Shown: piece after piece, positions 43,423-52,507 of the stretch | Numbering within the stretch: the stretch's first letter is position 1 | How the letters are laid out: each line of letters opens with the position of its first letter | Assembly: GCA_902826245.1 (NCBI GenBank) | Contig: CADEEA010000005.1 | Span: 1-64,000 of the forward strand | Reading direction: 5' to 3' | Length of the DNA stretch: 64,000 nucleotides | DNA from: an uncultured Alphaproteobacteria bacterium | GTDB taxonomy: Bacteria; Pseudomonadota; Alphaproteobacteria; Caulobacterales; Aquidulcibacteraceae | Position numbers and translations under genes: made by a program | The notes under the pieces: model-generated | The model's input: only the letters and a program-made list of their open reading frames with translations | Told to the model about the DNA's origin: nothing | Databases searched by the model: none

Positions 43423-45171
43423 TCACCGCACGTCGAAACGCTCGGCTTCCGCACGGACATTAGCGTCTTCTTCGCGCATCGCAGCAAGCGCGCGGCGGAC
43501 GCGTGGATCGGCAAGCGCGGCGTTGAGGCGCGCCATTGCTTCGGCGTTCTCCGCGGAGGCGCCGAACAATTGATCGAGCGCTTCGAACGGCGACTTCTGC
43601 TCAGGATAGAAGCGCAGACGCACGCGCGCATCCTCGGCGATGCCCGCGAGCGCGCGCGCCCGCGCCACCGCGACTTGGAAACCGCCGAGATGGTCAACGA
43701 GACGCCGCTCCATCGCCTGCTGGCCAGTCCAGACCCGACCGCGAGCGAGCTCGCGTGCTTGTTCGCGCGTCATCTCGCGGCCTTCGGCGACGATGCCGAT
43801 GAAGCCTTGATAAGCGCGGTCGATGAAGGCCGCGAACGCTGCGCGCTCGGCCTGATTGAACGGCCGTTCCGTAGTGAACATCTCCACCATGGGCGAGCCG
43901 ACCGTGATCGTCTCGGTATTAGTCGACAGATAATGATCGAACGCAGGACCGATGATCAGCTTGCCGCCAATCACGCCGATCGAGCCAGTGATGGTTGTCG
44001 GCGAAGCCACGATCTCGTCGGCATAAGCGGCGACATAATAGCCCCCCGAGGCGGCCACATCGCCCATCGACACCACGATTTTCTTGCCGCGTTCCTGGGC
44101 CGTGCGCAGTGCGGCTAGAATTTGGTCGGAGGCAACCACCGACCCGCCGGGGCTGGACACCCGGAACACGATCGCCTTCACCTTGTCGTCAGCAGAGGCC
44201 TCGAGCAGTGCGGCGGCGACGTCATCGCCGTTCATCATCTGCTCGTCGTTAAACAAGCCATCTTCTCCTTGGCCGGAATAGATGGGGCCCTCGCCTTGAA
44301 CCACTGCAATCACGTCGCCTGACGAACGCTGCGGCGGCGAGTAATCGTCGATGTCGACCATCTCCGCAGGTTCGGCGCGCGCAAGCGCGGCCCGCTCGGC
44401 TTCCTCGGGGCGGCCGATCTTGTCGATCAGCTTGAGCTCAACCGCGCGCTGGACAGTGAAGGGCGTCGCTTCGACAGCCGCGCGCACGGCTTGGGGCGCA
44501 AGCTCACGATCGGCGGCGATATTGGCGACCATCACGTCGTAGATGCTGGTCATCAGCGATGTCATTTCTTCGCGATGGGCGGGGGTGAAGCTCCGCTGCG
44601 TCAGCGAATGGGCGGCGGTTTTGTATTCTTCGCGCGCCTCGAACTGCGCTTGCATGTGATAACGCTGCAGCGTGCCGGCGAAGAACGTCATTTCCGCCGA
44701 GAGCCCCATGGGCTGAAACTCGCTGGCTTCCTGGAGCCAGACTTCGTCGGAATCGGCCACAGTCATGTAGCCCGGCATCGACATGCGCACGCCGTCCGTT
44801 TGCAGGTGCGCAACTACGAATTTGCCGGATTCACGGAACGCCGCGATCGCTGCGCGTAATTCCTCGGCCTGGGCCGGCGGCATGCCGTCGGTGTTGGCTC
44901 GAATGTAGAGCCCCTTGACGCGGTTATCGGTGCGCGCGCCGTCGAGGCGGGTCAGCGTTTCCAGCAGCGATGGCGCCGAGCCCCAAGCGGCGAACGGGCT
45001 CTCCGGGGTCTGGTCGGTCATCTCGCCACGCAGATCGAGTTGAAGAACCATCTGCGAGGGCTGGTCAGGCGCCTTGGGCGCCATCATCCCAATCAGCACC
45101 ATGGGCGCGATGAAAAGAAACAGCACGAGTCCAACCAGGACCCCCGCCACCGTTATGAGGAATTGCTTCAC
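43423..45171 (-). CDS. sppA: Signal peptide peptidase SppA (long form)
   Basis: A 582-residue membrane-anchored serine protease that breaks down cleaved signal peptides. The N-terminal helix is KQFLITVAGVLVGLVLFLF. In the long form the catalytic Lys comes from the first repeat (REEYKTAAHSLTQRSF) and the Ser from the second (GDVAASGGYYVAAYADEI). Both are present, so it should be active. The start is GTG at 45171 with GGAG 7 bases before. It is divergent from a metallo-hydrolase gene, with a striking pair of palindromes between. Confidence 0.93.
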   Translation of the reverse strand: MKQFLITVAGVLVGLVLFLFIAPMVLIGMMAPKAPDQPSQMVLQLDLRGEMTDQTPESPFAAWGSAPSLLETLTRLDGARTDNRVKGLYIRANTDGMPPAQAEELRAAIAAFRESGKFVVAHLQTDGVRMSMPGYMTVADSDEVWLQEASEFQPMGLSAEMTFFAGTLQRYHMQAQFEAREEYKTAAHSLTQRSFTPAHREEMTSLMTSIYDVMVANIAADRELAPQAVRAAVEATPFTVQRAVELKLIDKIGRPEEAERAALARAEPAEMVDIDDYSPPQRSSGDVIAVVQGEGPIYSGQGEDGLFNDEQMMNGDDVAAALLEASADDKVKAIVFRVSSPGGSVVASDQILAALRTAQERGKKIVVSMGDVAASGGYYVAAYADEIVASPTTITGSIGVIGGKLIIGPAFDHYLSTNTETITVGSPMVEMFTTERPFNQAERAAFAAFIDRAYQGFIGIVAEGREMTREQARELARGRVWTGQQAMERRLVDHLGGFQVAVARARALAGIAEDARVRLRFYPEQKSPFEALDQLFGASAENAEAMARLNAALADPRVRRALAAMREEDANVRAEAERFDVR

Positions 45172-45203
45172 AGACGCGCTCCAACCCGGCCCCGGCGGCC
45201 GAC

Positions 45204-45263
45204 ATATCGATAAATGATATGGTCTCGGCGAAAACGCAAGCGGTTTTATCGAAAAATGATAAA
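45204..45263. promoter_or_regulatory. Twin operator-like palindromes between sppA and the metallo-hydrolase gene
   Basis: Site 1 is ATATC-GATAAAT-GATAT (45204-45220). Site 2 is TTTATC-GAAAAAT-GATAAA (45245-45263). Both share the core TATCGA-AAATGATA and have perfect arms about a 7-base spacer. Their centres are 42 bases apart, about four helical turns. They stand out as AT-rich in a GC-rich region. I cannot name the regulator. Confidence 0.75.
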
Positions 45264-45351
45264 GCCGGCGCCCGGTGCCCGCCCCGGTAGCCGCTTGCAA
45301 TTGAAATCCATGGCTGTTTAGGGCCTCTTTCGCGCCGGGAGGGAACAACCC

Positions 45352-46272
45352 ATGAAAAAGTGGCTGCTGGCGCTGGCGGCGCTTCTCGCCAGTTTGGGCC
45401 TCTTCCTCTGGTGGGCTGTGCTCGACGGTGCGGCGCCGTCACGCGCTGAGGGCGTGTTCGACCTGGGCGCCTACCGCGCCTTGGTCGCCGAAGATAGCGC
45501 CGCCGCCCTGCCAACGGAAATTCGCGTTGAATTCGTCGGCGGCTCGCCAAGGCCGGCGTTTGCGATCCAGGCCGGAGCGCTCGGTTCGCGCGAGATTGCC
45601 TACACGTCGTTCCAGATCATAGCGCCGACCGGCAGAACAATCATCGACGCGCCGGTGGATCGCGCCCTAGGCGAGGCCATGACCGGCAAGGGGTTCAGTT
45701 TCTCGGATCCCTCATATGAGCGCGTTTTGGCGGCGATGGCGAACGCGACGATCATCGCGGTCACCCACGAGCACGCCGACCATATCGCCGCCATCGCGCG
45801 CCACCCAGCACCGCAGACGATAGCCCCTCGTTTGGCGCTTACCTCGACCCAGCGCGATGCGCTCGCGCCTTTGGCGCCGGAGGCGGCGCTGCCGCCCGCG
45901 ATCGCGGCGATCCCCACGCTGAGCTTGTCGGCGCCGACCCGCATCGGGCCTGGAATTGTGATGATCCCCGCAGCAGGGCATTCACCTGGATCGGTCGTAT
46001 TTTATGTCAAAACCAGTGCGCGGGAATATTTGTTCATCGGCGACATCGCTTGGGCGATGTCCAACATCACCGACCTTACCGCCAGGCCGCGCCTCCTTCA
46101 CTGGCTCTGGCCCGCCGTAGATACGGACCGAGCCCAAGTCCTGGCGCAGATTCGCGCGCTCCACGATCTTGCCGGCACTGAACCAGAATTGGTGATCCTG
46201 CCGGCGCACGACGCGGCTTACCTGCGCGGCCTCATCGCCACAGGGACGCTCACCGAGGAATTTGTTCCCTAA
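45352..46272 (+). CDS. Membrane-anchored metallo-beta-lactamase-fold hydrolase
   Basis: A 306-residue protein with an N-terminal hydrophobic anchor (LLALAALLASLGLFLWWAV, residues 4-22) and a zinc-hydrolase fold: VTHEHADHIAAIA (HxHxDH), AAGHSPGSVVF and FIGDIAWA. The domain probably lies in the periplasm. AGGGAGG precedes the ATG. It shares the promoter region holding the twin palindromes with sppA and is convergent with the SRPBCC gene, overlapping its stop by 4 bases. Substrate unknown. Confidence 0.82.
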   Translation: MKKWLLALAALLASLGLFLWWAVLDGAAPSRAEGVFDLGAYRALVAEDSAAALPTEIRVEFVGGSPRPAFAIQAGALGSREIAYTSFQIIAPTGRTIIDAPVDRALGEAMTGKGFSFSDPSYERVLAAMANATIIAVTHEHADHIAAIARHPAPQTIAPRLALTSTQRDALAPLAPEAALPPAIAAIPTLSLSAPTRIGPGIVMIPAAGHSPGSVVFYVKTSAREYLFIGDIAWAMSNITDLTARPRLLHWLWPAVDTDRAQVLAQIRALHDLAGTEPELVILPAHDAAYLRGLIATGTLTEEFVP

Positions 46273-46712
46273 CTCTCCGCTGCTTGTTTCAAGTTCGGCA
46301 ACACAAAGCTTCTCCAGCCGCCGTCGAGCATGTCGCGGATCGCCTTGATCTGAGCCGCGTCGAATTGCTCCCATCCGTCGTGCTGCAAGAGCACCCGGGT
46401 GCGCTGCTCCGACACTTGTTCGAGACGAAAACTCACTTGCGTCGCGGGGAATCCCGGAAAGAACCACGAGAATTGGAAGTGACGCGGCGCATCGAGCGCC
46501 AAGATTTCGCAATGGGTCGCGCCGCTAATATCCCCGCGTTGCGCCTTCTCGCGGTCTTGCTGCATGTAAAACACGGCGCCGATACGCTTTTCGTACTGCA
46601 TGCAGCCGAGCCAACGCGGCGCGCTCGCCTCGTCAGTCATGACCCGCCAAACCTCGTCTGCGTTGCGTGCGATTTCTATATCGGCCACGATCGGCCCGAG
46701 CTTCTCACTCAC
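46269..46712 (-). CDS. SRPBCC (AHSA1-like) protein
   Basis: A 147-residue START/AHSA1-type ligand-binding fold: IEIARNADEVWRVMTDEASAPRWLG at the start and VLLQHDGWEQF in the second half. The GTG start at 46712 lies inside the last codons of arsR (8-base overlap), so the two are co-translated. ArsR/SRPBCC pairs are common in proteobacteria, but the bound ligand is not known. Confidence 0.85.
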   Translation of the reverse strand: MSEKLGPIVADIEIARNADEVWRVMTDEASAPRWLGCMQYEKRIGAVFYMQQDREKAQRGDISGATHCEILALDAPRHFQFSWFFPGFPATQVSFRLEQVSEQRTRVLLQHDGWEQFDAAQIKAIRDMLDGGWRSFVLPNLKQAAES

Positions 46713-47019
46713 CCTCTTCCTCCGCCAAAGCCTGCAGCGCCGAAAGACGCTCGCGCCAAAAGTCGCCGAGCCATGCGCGCACTTGCTCCAGCGCAGCACG
46801 CTCAAAAGAATATACATTCTCCCGCCCGCGCCGACGTTCACGCACCAATCCCGCGCCGCGCAGGACCGCGAGGTGTTTCGACACAGCCGGCCGGCTCATT
46901 TCGAAATTGCCGGCGAGCGTATGAACAGGCGCCTCCGCGTTCCGCAACGAAACAAGGATCGCTCGTCGGGTCGGATCTGCGAGGGCCCCAAACACAAGAT
47001 CAAGCGGTTCAGCTTGCAT
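46705..47019 (-). CDS. ArsR family transcriptional regulator
   Basis: A 104-residue winged-helix repressor: LADPTRRAILVSL and MSRPAVSKHLAVLRGAGLVRERRRGRENVYS (helix-turn-helix and wing). No Cys-rich metal site is seen, which fits the non-metal subgroup linked to SRPBCC genes. A perfect palindrome lies 11 bases before its start and is its likely operator. It is divergent from rnd. Confidence 0.9.
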   Translation of the reverse strand: MQAEPLDLVFGALADPTRRAILVSLRNAEAPVHTLAGNFEMSRPAVSKHLAVLRGAGLVRERRRGRENVYSFERAALEQVRAWLGDFWRERLSALQALAEEEGE

Positions 47020-47029
47020 GCTTCATATA

Positions 47030-47047
47030 GGTAACTCTTTGGTTACC
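47030..47047 (-). promoter_or_regulatory. Putative ArsR operator
   Basis: GGTAAC (47030-47035) and GTTACC (47042-47047) are perfect arms around TCTTTG. The site sits 11 bases upstream of the arsR start and 50 bases before rnd. Autoregulation by ArsR is the usual case; binding here is inferred. Confidence 0.6.
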
Positions 47048-47096
47048 CGTCAAGCCCTCCCTTGACCCGCCCCTCGCGTCGCCGCAACCAGCACGC

Positions 47097-48245
47097 ATGC
47101 GCATCATTACAAGGACAGCCGACCTCCAAGACGTTTGCGCCGAACTCGCCGCCCAACCCTTCGTCGCCGTCGACACCGAATTCATGCGCGAGACGACGTA
47201 CTGGCCAAAGCTTTGCCTGGTCCAGGCGGCAGCGCCCGGGGTGGAGGCAGTGATCGACCCCCAAGCCGAGGAACTCGACCTTGCGCCGTTACTCGCCCTC
47301 ATGCTCAATCAGAGCGTGCTGAAGGTCTTTCACGCCGCGCGTCAGGACCTTGAGATTTTCCTTAAGCTCGCGGGCGCGCTGCCAACCCCGATCTTCGACA
47401 GCCAGATCGCGGCCATGGCCTGCGGCTATGGCGATTCCATCGCTTACGACGCACTTGTACAACAAGTCCTGAAGCGGCGGCTGGATAAATCCTCGCGCTT
47501 CACCGACTGGAGTCGGCGTCCGCTTTCGGAGGCCCAACTCGCCTACGCCCTCGCCGATGTTACGCACCTGCGCGATCTTTATCCACGCATGCGCGAGAAG
47601 CTCGAGAATGAGGCCAGGCTTTCCTGGCTCGACGACGAGCACGCCAATCTGGTCGACCTGGATATTTACGACACCACGCCGGAGAACGCCTGGCGGCGCC
47701 TGAAACTGCGCAAGACCACACCGGATTATGTGTTGGCGCTGCAGGTTGCGGCCGAATGGCGCGAGCGGCAGGCGCAATTGCGCGACGTGCCGCGCGGGCG
47801 CGTCGCCAAGGATGACGCTCTCTACGAGATCGCCGAGCATCGCCCGAAATCCGCGGCCGACTTCGATCGCATGCGCGCGGTGCCGCGCGGTTTCGGCAAT
47901 TCCCGTGGGGCACAAGAGCTCGTTAATTCGCTCAACACGGCGTTCGCCGACGCAGGGCGCGCAACCTACAAACACGAACGAACGCCATCGCTGCCGTCAA
48001 ACACCGGCCCCACGGTGGAGCTGCTCAAGGTGCTGCTGCGTCACGAGGCCGAGCGGGCGCAAGTGGCGCCGCGTCTGATCGCATCCTCGGCCGACATCGA
48101 GGCCCTCGCCGCAAGCGACAACGCAGACATTCCGGCGCTCAATGGTTGGCGCCGACAGGTGTTCGGCGAACGCGCTTTGGCGTTGAAACACGGCAAGCTT
48201 GCGCTGAAACTTAAGGACGGCAAGGTCAGCGTGGAGGACGCCTAG
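47097..48245 (+). CDS. rnd: Ribonuclease D
   Basis: A 382-residue 3'-5' exoribonuclease involved in tRNA 3'-end maturation. The DEDD exonuclease motifs are in order: VAVDTEFMRE (Asp26, Glu28), VFHAARQDLEIF, FDSQIAA and LAYALADVTHL. Two C-terminal HRDC-like domains follow (residues about 210-380). Its stop overlaps that of the convergent TonB receptor gene by 4 bases. Normal length. Confidence 0.94.
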   Translation: MRIITRTADLQDVCAELAAQPFVAVDTEFMRETTYWPKLCLVQAAAPGVEAVIDPQAEELDLAPLLALMLNQSVLKVFHAARQDLEIFLKLAGALPTPIFDSQIAAMACGYGDSIAYDALVQQVLKRRLDKSSRFTDWSRRPLSEAQLAYALADVTHLRDLYPRMREKLENEARLSWLDDEHANLVDLDIYDTTPENAWRRLKLRKTTPDYVLALQVAAEWRERQAQLRDVPRGRVAKDDALYEIAEHRPKSAADFDRMRAVPRGFGNSRGAQELVNSLNTAFADAGRATYKHERTPSLPSNTGPTVELLKVLLRHEAERAQVAPRLIASSADIEALAASDNADIPALNGWRRQVFGERALALKHGKLALKLKDGKVSVEDA

Positions 48246-50419
48246 AACGCGACACTCACTCCCGCCTGCACAAGGCGTGGCGCGCCGGGCAGGATGCCGC
48301 GCGCACGATCGACGATATAAACTTCATCGAACACATTTTTCACAGTGACGAAGAATGTCGAGCGCGCGCCCGTGGGCGTCAGGTTCGCGGTCCAGTTCAC
48401 GATCGTGGCCTCGTCGATCAGTCCGCTTTGGCCATTGGCCGATTGCGTCACCGTGTTGAGATCGTCGCCGAACATCGCGCCGGTGTGCTGCACTTCGATC
48501 TGGCTGGAAAACCAATCCCCGCGCGCATAGCCAATCGCAAGCGAGGCGATCCATTCTGGCGCATAGGGCAAACGATTCCCCGTCACCGACACGCAGGTTG
48601 GCCCAGGCGTCGGCGGTACGACGCCGGCGCAATTGGCGCCGGGGATGTTGGAATAGCGCTCGCCGACATATTCGGCCTCGGCCAGATAAGTGATCGCCGC
48701 ACGAAAATAGACGTCGTCGCGGTCGAGCACGCCCATGTCGCGGAGCGATATTTGCGCGGCGCCTTCCAAGCCGGAATGCCTCGTTTCTCCCGCGCCGGTC
48801 AAAGTCGCCCCCAGTCCGCCCGCCACGGACGCGGGCACGATCTGGTTTTCGAAATCCATCAAGAACGCCGTGACATCGAAGGAAGCGCCGGGCGCGAGTT
48901 CGCCGCGTAAACCAAGCTCCCAATTGAGGCTTTCCTCGGCGTCCAATTCGGTGACGCCGCCCGTACTAGAGATGACGTCCTCAACGCGTGGGGGCGCAAA
49001 GCCGCGGTGGACGCCGGCATAAGCCACCAAGTCCTCGCCGAAATCATAAGTCAGACCAAGTCCCGGCATTACTTCCGTCAAGTCAGTCTCGCCACTGACG
49101 CCCGTGAGTTCGTTCCGGCGCTCATAATTGATCGCCTCAACGCGCACGCCCGGCTGTAGCGTCAATTGCCCGAAACTGGTCGATGCGGTGGCGAAGCCCG
49201 ACCACGCCTCGGCTTCGCGCACATTGCGCTCAACCAGTCCGCCATTGACGCTGACGCCCGGTGTACGTCCATTTGGCGTATCGGCGTTCACCTGGAGCCG
49301 GTTCTGCAATTCCGTGTGCCAACGCAAGCCCGCCTCCAGTTCGGTCGGTGCGCCAAACAAACCGCCTTCCCAACCCAGTCGGGTTTCCAGCCCGTAGACG
49401 TGATATTCGCGCAATCGCCCTTCCGTGCCGCAGGTGGTGGAGAGATTGGCCATGCCGGCGCAAAGCGGATCGCTCGCATCGTTTGGGCGCTGCCCGGAAT
49501 TCGAGGATTGGCGCCACCAATCGCGATTGAAATAGATCGAATAGGCGGATGTCGTCAGCGTCACCGCATCGGACACATCCCAGCCGTGGGTCAAGCTTGC
49601 TGTGTAGCGCTGGGTCTCGAAACGATCGTTGGGAAATGGATTGCCGTACGGGTCAGCAGCGAATTCCGCGGCCGTCAGCCCTGAATAGCTGACCTGACTG
49701 TCCTCGTTCGCCCGGCCGACGCGCAACGTAAGGCGATGGTCTGGACCGAAATCGCGCTGAGCCTTGAGATAAAGATCGTCGAACTGAAGCGCATGATTTT
49801 CCCGTACACCGTCAAACGCGGTGGTGTTGGCGTGAACAAGCAGACGCGTCCCGAGCGCTTCGCCGCCAATGCTCGCATCGAGTTCGCCGTACCCGTTTGA
49901 GCCGCCGGCCGCCATGATGCGCGCCTCGAATTCGCTTGGCGCTTCGGGCGTCACGTAGTTGACGACGCCGCCCACCGTGTTGGGGCCAAACCGAATTTGG
50001 CTTGCGCCCTTGAGCACTTCGATGCGCTCAAACCGGCGAACGGGAGGATGAGAATAGGTGGCGTTGTCGCCATAGGGGCCATAGGTCAGCGGCAGGCCAT
50101 CCTCCAACAACAAAGTTCGGCTCGACCGCGTCGGCGAAAGCCCCCGCACGCCGATGTTCGGACGAAGTCCCAAGCCCTCCTCGTCGCGGGGATAAACGCC
50201 AGCAACCTGCCGCAGCGCTTCATTGACTGTGAACACGCGCGCGGCCTCGAGGTCCTCGGCTTCGATGGTCGCACCAGAACCGGGAATGTGCATCAGATTC
50301 ACGCGGTCGCCGACGACAACGATCTCGTCAAACCCGCCTATCGCCTCCTGCGCAGAGGCGGCGCTCGCCGTCAGCAGCGCGATGATGGCCGGCGCAATTC
50401 TTTTGCATTTGCGGATCAT
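48242..50419 (-). CDS. TonB-dependent outer-membrane receptor (siderophore or iron-chelate type)
   Basis: A 725-residue receptor. The signal peptide ends ASAASAQ near residue 24, then a TonB box EIVVV (32-36) and a plug domain with NEALRQVAGVYPRDEEG and IGVRGLSPTRSSRTLLLEDG. A 22-strand barrel follows, ending in a terminal Phe (AGVSVAF). Plug sequence and length are FecA/ferric-citrate-like. A Fur-like palindrome lies 17-35 bases upstream. The ATG at 50419 is set by the signal peptide. The ligand is inferred as an iron chelate. Confidence 0.85.
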   Translation of the reverse strand: MIRKCKRIAPAIIALLTASAASAQEAIGGFDEIVVVGDRVNLMHIPGSGATIEAEDLEAARVFTVNEALRQVAGVYPRDEEGLGLRPNIGVRGLSPTRSSRTLLLEDGLPLTYGPYGDNATYSHPPVRRFERIEVLKGASQIRFGPNTVGGVVNYVTPEAPSEFEARIMAAGGSNGYGELDASIGGEALGTRLLVHANTTAFDGVRENHALQFDDLYLKAQRDFGPDHRLTLRVGRANEDSQVSYSGLTAAEFAADPYGNPFPNDRFETQRYTASLTHGWDVSDAVTLTTSAYSIYFNRDWWRQSSNSGQRPNDASDPLCAGMANLSTTCGTEGRLREYHVYGLETRLGWEGGLFGAPTELEAGLRWHTELQNRLQVNADTPNGRTPGVSVNGGLVERNVREAEAWSGFATASTSFGQLTLQPGVRVEAINYERRNELTGVSGETDLTEVMPGLGLTYDFGEDLVAYAGVHRGFAPPRVEDVISSTGGVTELDAEESLNWELGLRGELAPGASFDVTAFLMDFENQIVPASVAGGLGATLTGAGETRHSGLEGAAQISLRDMGVLDRDDVYFRAAITYLAEAEYVGERYSNIPGANCAGVVPPTPGPTCVSVTGNRLPYAPEWIASLAIGYARGDWFSSQIEVQHTGAMFGDDLNTVTQSANGQSGLIDEATIVNWTANLTPTGARSTFFVTVKNVFDEVYIVDRARGILPGAPRLVQAGVSVAF

Positions 50420-50435
50420 TCTCAGTATCTCCGTT

Positions 50436-50454
50436 GTTGCGAATAACTCGCAAC
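50436..50454 (-). promoter_or_regulatory. Fur-like palindrome upstream of the TonB receptor
   Basis: GTTGCGA (50436-50442) and TCGCAAC (50448-50454) are perfect arms around ATAAC. The 19-bp site ends 17 bases before the receptor start. Its GCGAAT-type half site resembles Fur boxes of proteobacteria. Assignment to Fur is an inference from shape and gene. Confidence 0.5.
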
Positions 50455-50517
50455 TTGGAGAAGTGCAAGGGCCTTTTCGCCGCAGCCGGCGGCGGCTCAC
50501 GGGCAGCCTGACGGGCC

Positions 50518-50757
50518 CTATTCGTCCTTGAAATACGGCTCCACCGGGCCGGAATACTTGATTGTCAGCTGCTTGCCGCGTCGATCCAGCGTCGTGCCAA
50601 CCGCCAACCGCACCCAGCCCTCGCTGACGCAATATTCCTCGACGTTGGTTTTCTCGACGCCGCGGAATCGGACGCCGACCCCGCGTGCGAGCACGGCTTC
50701 GTCGTGGAACGGACTCTCAGGATCGATGGCGAGACGGTCAGGTGGTGCGGTTGGCAT
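50518..50757 (-). CDS. DUF3297 family protein
   Basis: A 79-residue soluble protein with the DUF3297 pattern: PPDRLAIDPESPFHDE, VRFRGVEKTNVEEYCVSEGW and KQLTIKYSGPVEPYF. The family is small and conserved in proteobacteria without assigned function. It lies between ppx and the TonB receptor, 43 bases after the ppx stop on the same strand. Confidence 0.85.
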   Translation of the reverse strand: MPTAPPDRLAIDPESPFHDEAVLARGVGVRFRGVEKTNVEEYCVSEGWVRLAVGTTLDRRGKQLTIKYSGPVEPYFKDE

Positions 50758-50800
50758 GCTTCGGTTCTCTTAACGAGGCCCACGCCTGCCCTCAAGAGCT

Positions 50801-52291
50801 TCAAACGACCTTGAACTCAGCGCGCAGGCCCAAGGCGGCGGCGGCGTAGTCGAGACGACGCTGCGCGGTTTCGGTGACCAGGTGCGCCACCTTCTTTTTG
50901 ACCCGCAAGCTGAGCATGCCGTCTTCAAGATTTACTGTGAAGGCGGACAACAACGTCTCGCTACGCCCGGATAGATCTGCGCCTAATCGAAGCGCCGCGC
51001 CGAGCGCCGCTGCGCCGCTCTGCTGCTCCTCGCTCAAGAGCCGCGCATAGGCCTCGGACGAGTTCGGAGCGCCTTTCGTGTAACGATGATGGATCGAAGC
51101 GGCAAGAAAAGCGCGCTCGGCATGGCTGATCGCCGCCAGCGGCGCGCGCAGGATCATATCGAACATGATTTCGGCGCGCTGATCGGGATGCAAAGGGCCG
51201 CCAACATCGGCCAGGCGCGCCGCTGCGCCCCGAAGCACTGCGTCGCGGCGTTTCGAGAACGCCGGAGGCTGAGCGGCGAACATCGGCGCAATCCAGCCTT
51301 CGAGCATGCGCCCGAACGCGCGGGCGTTGGACCAGCGCCCTGCCAGCGCCTCGGCCGCGGCGATCAATGGATCAGCGCTCAACGCTTCCGCGCTCATACG
51401 CTCGATCAGCACGCCTTCGCGCAAGCCAAACGCCGAGAGCACAACGCGATCGAACCGACCCGCAAGCAGCACCTGCTCCAGCACCACCGCTGCATAGGGC
51501 AACGTATCGGCGCGCTTGGCCGCCGCATCTTCGAGCCGCTCCAGCGATTTCTTGGTGAGCTTGCGGACCACGTCGATGAGGCGCAGCGCCTCTACTCGTG
51601 GCATTTCGTAATGGTGCAGCACTCCGAGCGGGTGGCGGCGTTGGCCGATATCGATGCGCCCAAGCGCACGCCAGGCGCCGCCGACCGCATAGAAATCGCC
51701 GCCGCGCTCGCTCAAAAATCGCGATTCCGCGAGCAGCTTCGCTGCGGTTGCGCTGACGCGCTCATCGTCGAACGGCGAAGAAAACGCCAGCGGCCCAAGC
51801 GCGAAGGTCTCGCCACGCCCGACGCCCTTGGGGCCAATCTCGATCAGTTCGAGGCTCGCCCCGCCGAGATCGCCGACCACCCCCACCGCGTCAGGCGCGC
51901 CGGCCATCACGCCAAGAGCAGAGAGCCGCGCCTCGTCCGCGCCGGAAAGAATGCGCAGGCTCAAACCCGCTTCAGCAGCGACGCGCTCGGCGAAATCGCG
52001 CCCGTCTGCAGCCTCACGAACCGCGGCGGTGCCGACTGCGAACGTGCTTTGGATTTTGCGCGCCTCGAGTAACGTCGCAAACCTGCGCAGCGCGCGTATC
52101 GCTACATCCGCGCCCACGGGAGAAAGTTTGCCGGTGCGCGAGAGATCGCGCCCCAGGCCCGCCATCACCTTCTCGTTGAAGATCGGCGTCATCGCGCGGC
52201 CGTCGATGCGATAGACCACCAGACGCACGGAATTGGAGCCGACATCGATGACGGCGGCTTCTTGGGTGTCGAGTAGATTGGTTGCGGTCAT
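50801..52291 (-). CDS. ppx: Exopolyphosphatase (Ppx/GppA family)
   Basis: A 496-residue member of the ASKHA phosphatase group. It cuts phosphate from polyphosphate ends, or pppGpp in GppA members. Motifs are VIDVGSNSVRLVVYR (phosphate 1 loop) and VGDLGGASLELIEIG (phosphate 2 loop), with a C-terminal HD-like helical region containing HHRYTKGAPNSSEAYARLL. It is downstream of ppk on the same strand across a 216-base hairpin-rich gap, so a shared transcript is uncertain. Confidence 0.9.
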   Translation of the reverse strand: MTATNLLDTQEAAVIDVGSNSVRLVVYRIDGRAMTPIFNEKVMAGLGRDLSRTGKLSPVGADVAIRALRRFATLLEARKIQSTFAVGTAAVREAADGRDFAERVAAEAGLSLRILSGADEARLSALGVMAGAPDAVGVVGDLGGASLELIEIGPKGVGRGETFALGPLAFSSPFDDERVSATAAKLLAESRFLSERGGDFYAVGGAWRALGRIDIGQRRHPLGVLHHYEMPRVEALRLIDVVRKLTKKSLERLEDAAAKRADTLPYAAVVLEQVLLAGRFDRVVLSAFGLREGVLIERMSAEALSADPLIAAAEALAGRWSNARAFGRMLEGWIAPMFAAQPPAFSKRRDAVLRGAAARLADVGGPLHPDQRAEIMFDMILRAPLAAISHAERAFLAASIHHRYTKGAPNSSEAYARLLSEEQQSGAAALGAALRLGADLSGRSETLLSAFTVNLEDGMLSLRVKKKVAHLVTETAQRRLDYAAAALGLRAEFKVV

Positions 52292-52323
52292 CGGTGGGAC
52301 AGCGGTCGATGATCACGCGCACT

Positions 52324-52444
52324 CCCCCGCCCCTGGGGGCGGGGGGCGGGGGGGAGGGGACGTGCAGGAGGAACCGCTGGCGGCGCCGCCTGCTGTGCCT
52401 TCTGCACGCCCCCCCTCCCTACCCTCCCCCCGTTGGGGGGAGGG
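52324..52444. repeat. G/C-run hairpins between ppk and ppx
   Basis: Two perfect hairpins: CCCCCGCCCC (52324-52333) with GGGGCGGGGG (52336-52345), and CCCTCCCCCC (52422-52431) with GGGGGGAGGG (52435-52444). The stretch is made of C and G runs unlike coding sequence. It would strongly impede RNA polymerase and may be a terminator or a member of the CTCCC/GGGAG intergenic family (compare 43375-43395). Confidence 0.65.
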
Positions 52445-52507
52445 ACGCTAGATTTGCAACGTTTGGGATGTTCCGCCGACTTTCCCTCACCGGAAAAGGG
52501 AGCCCCC

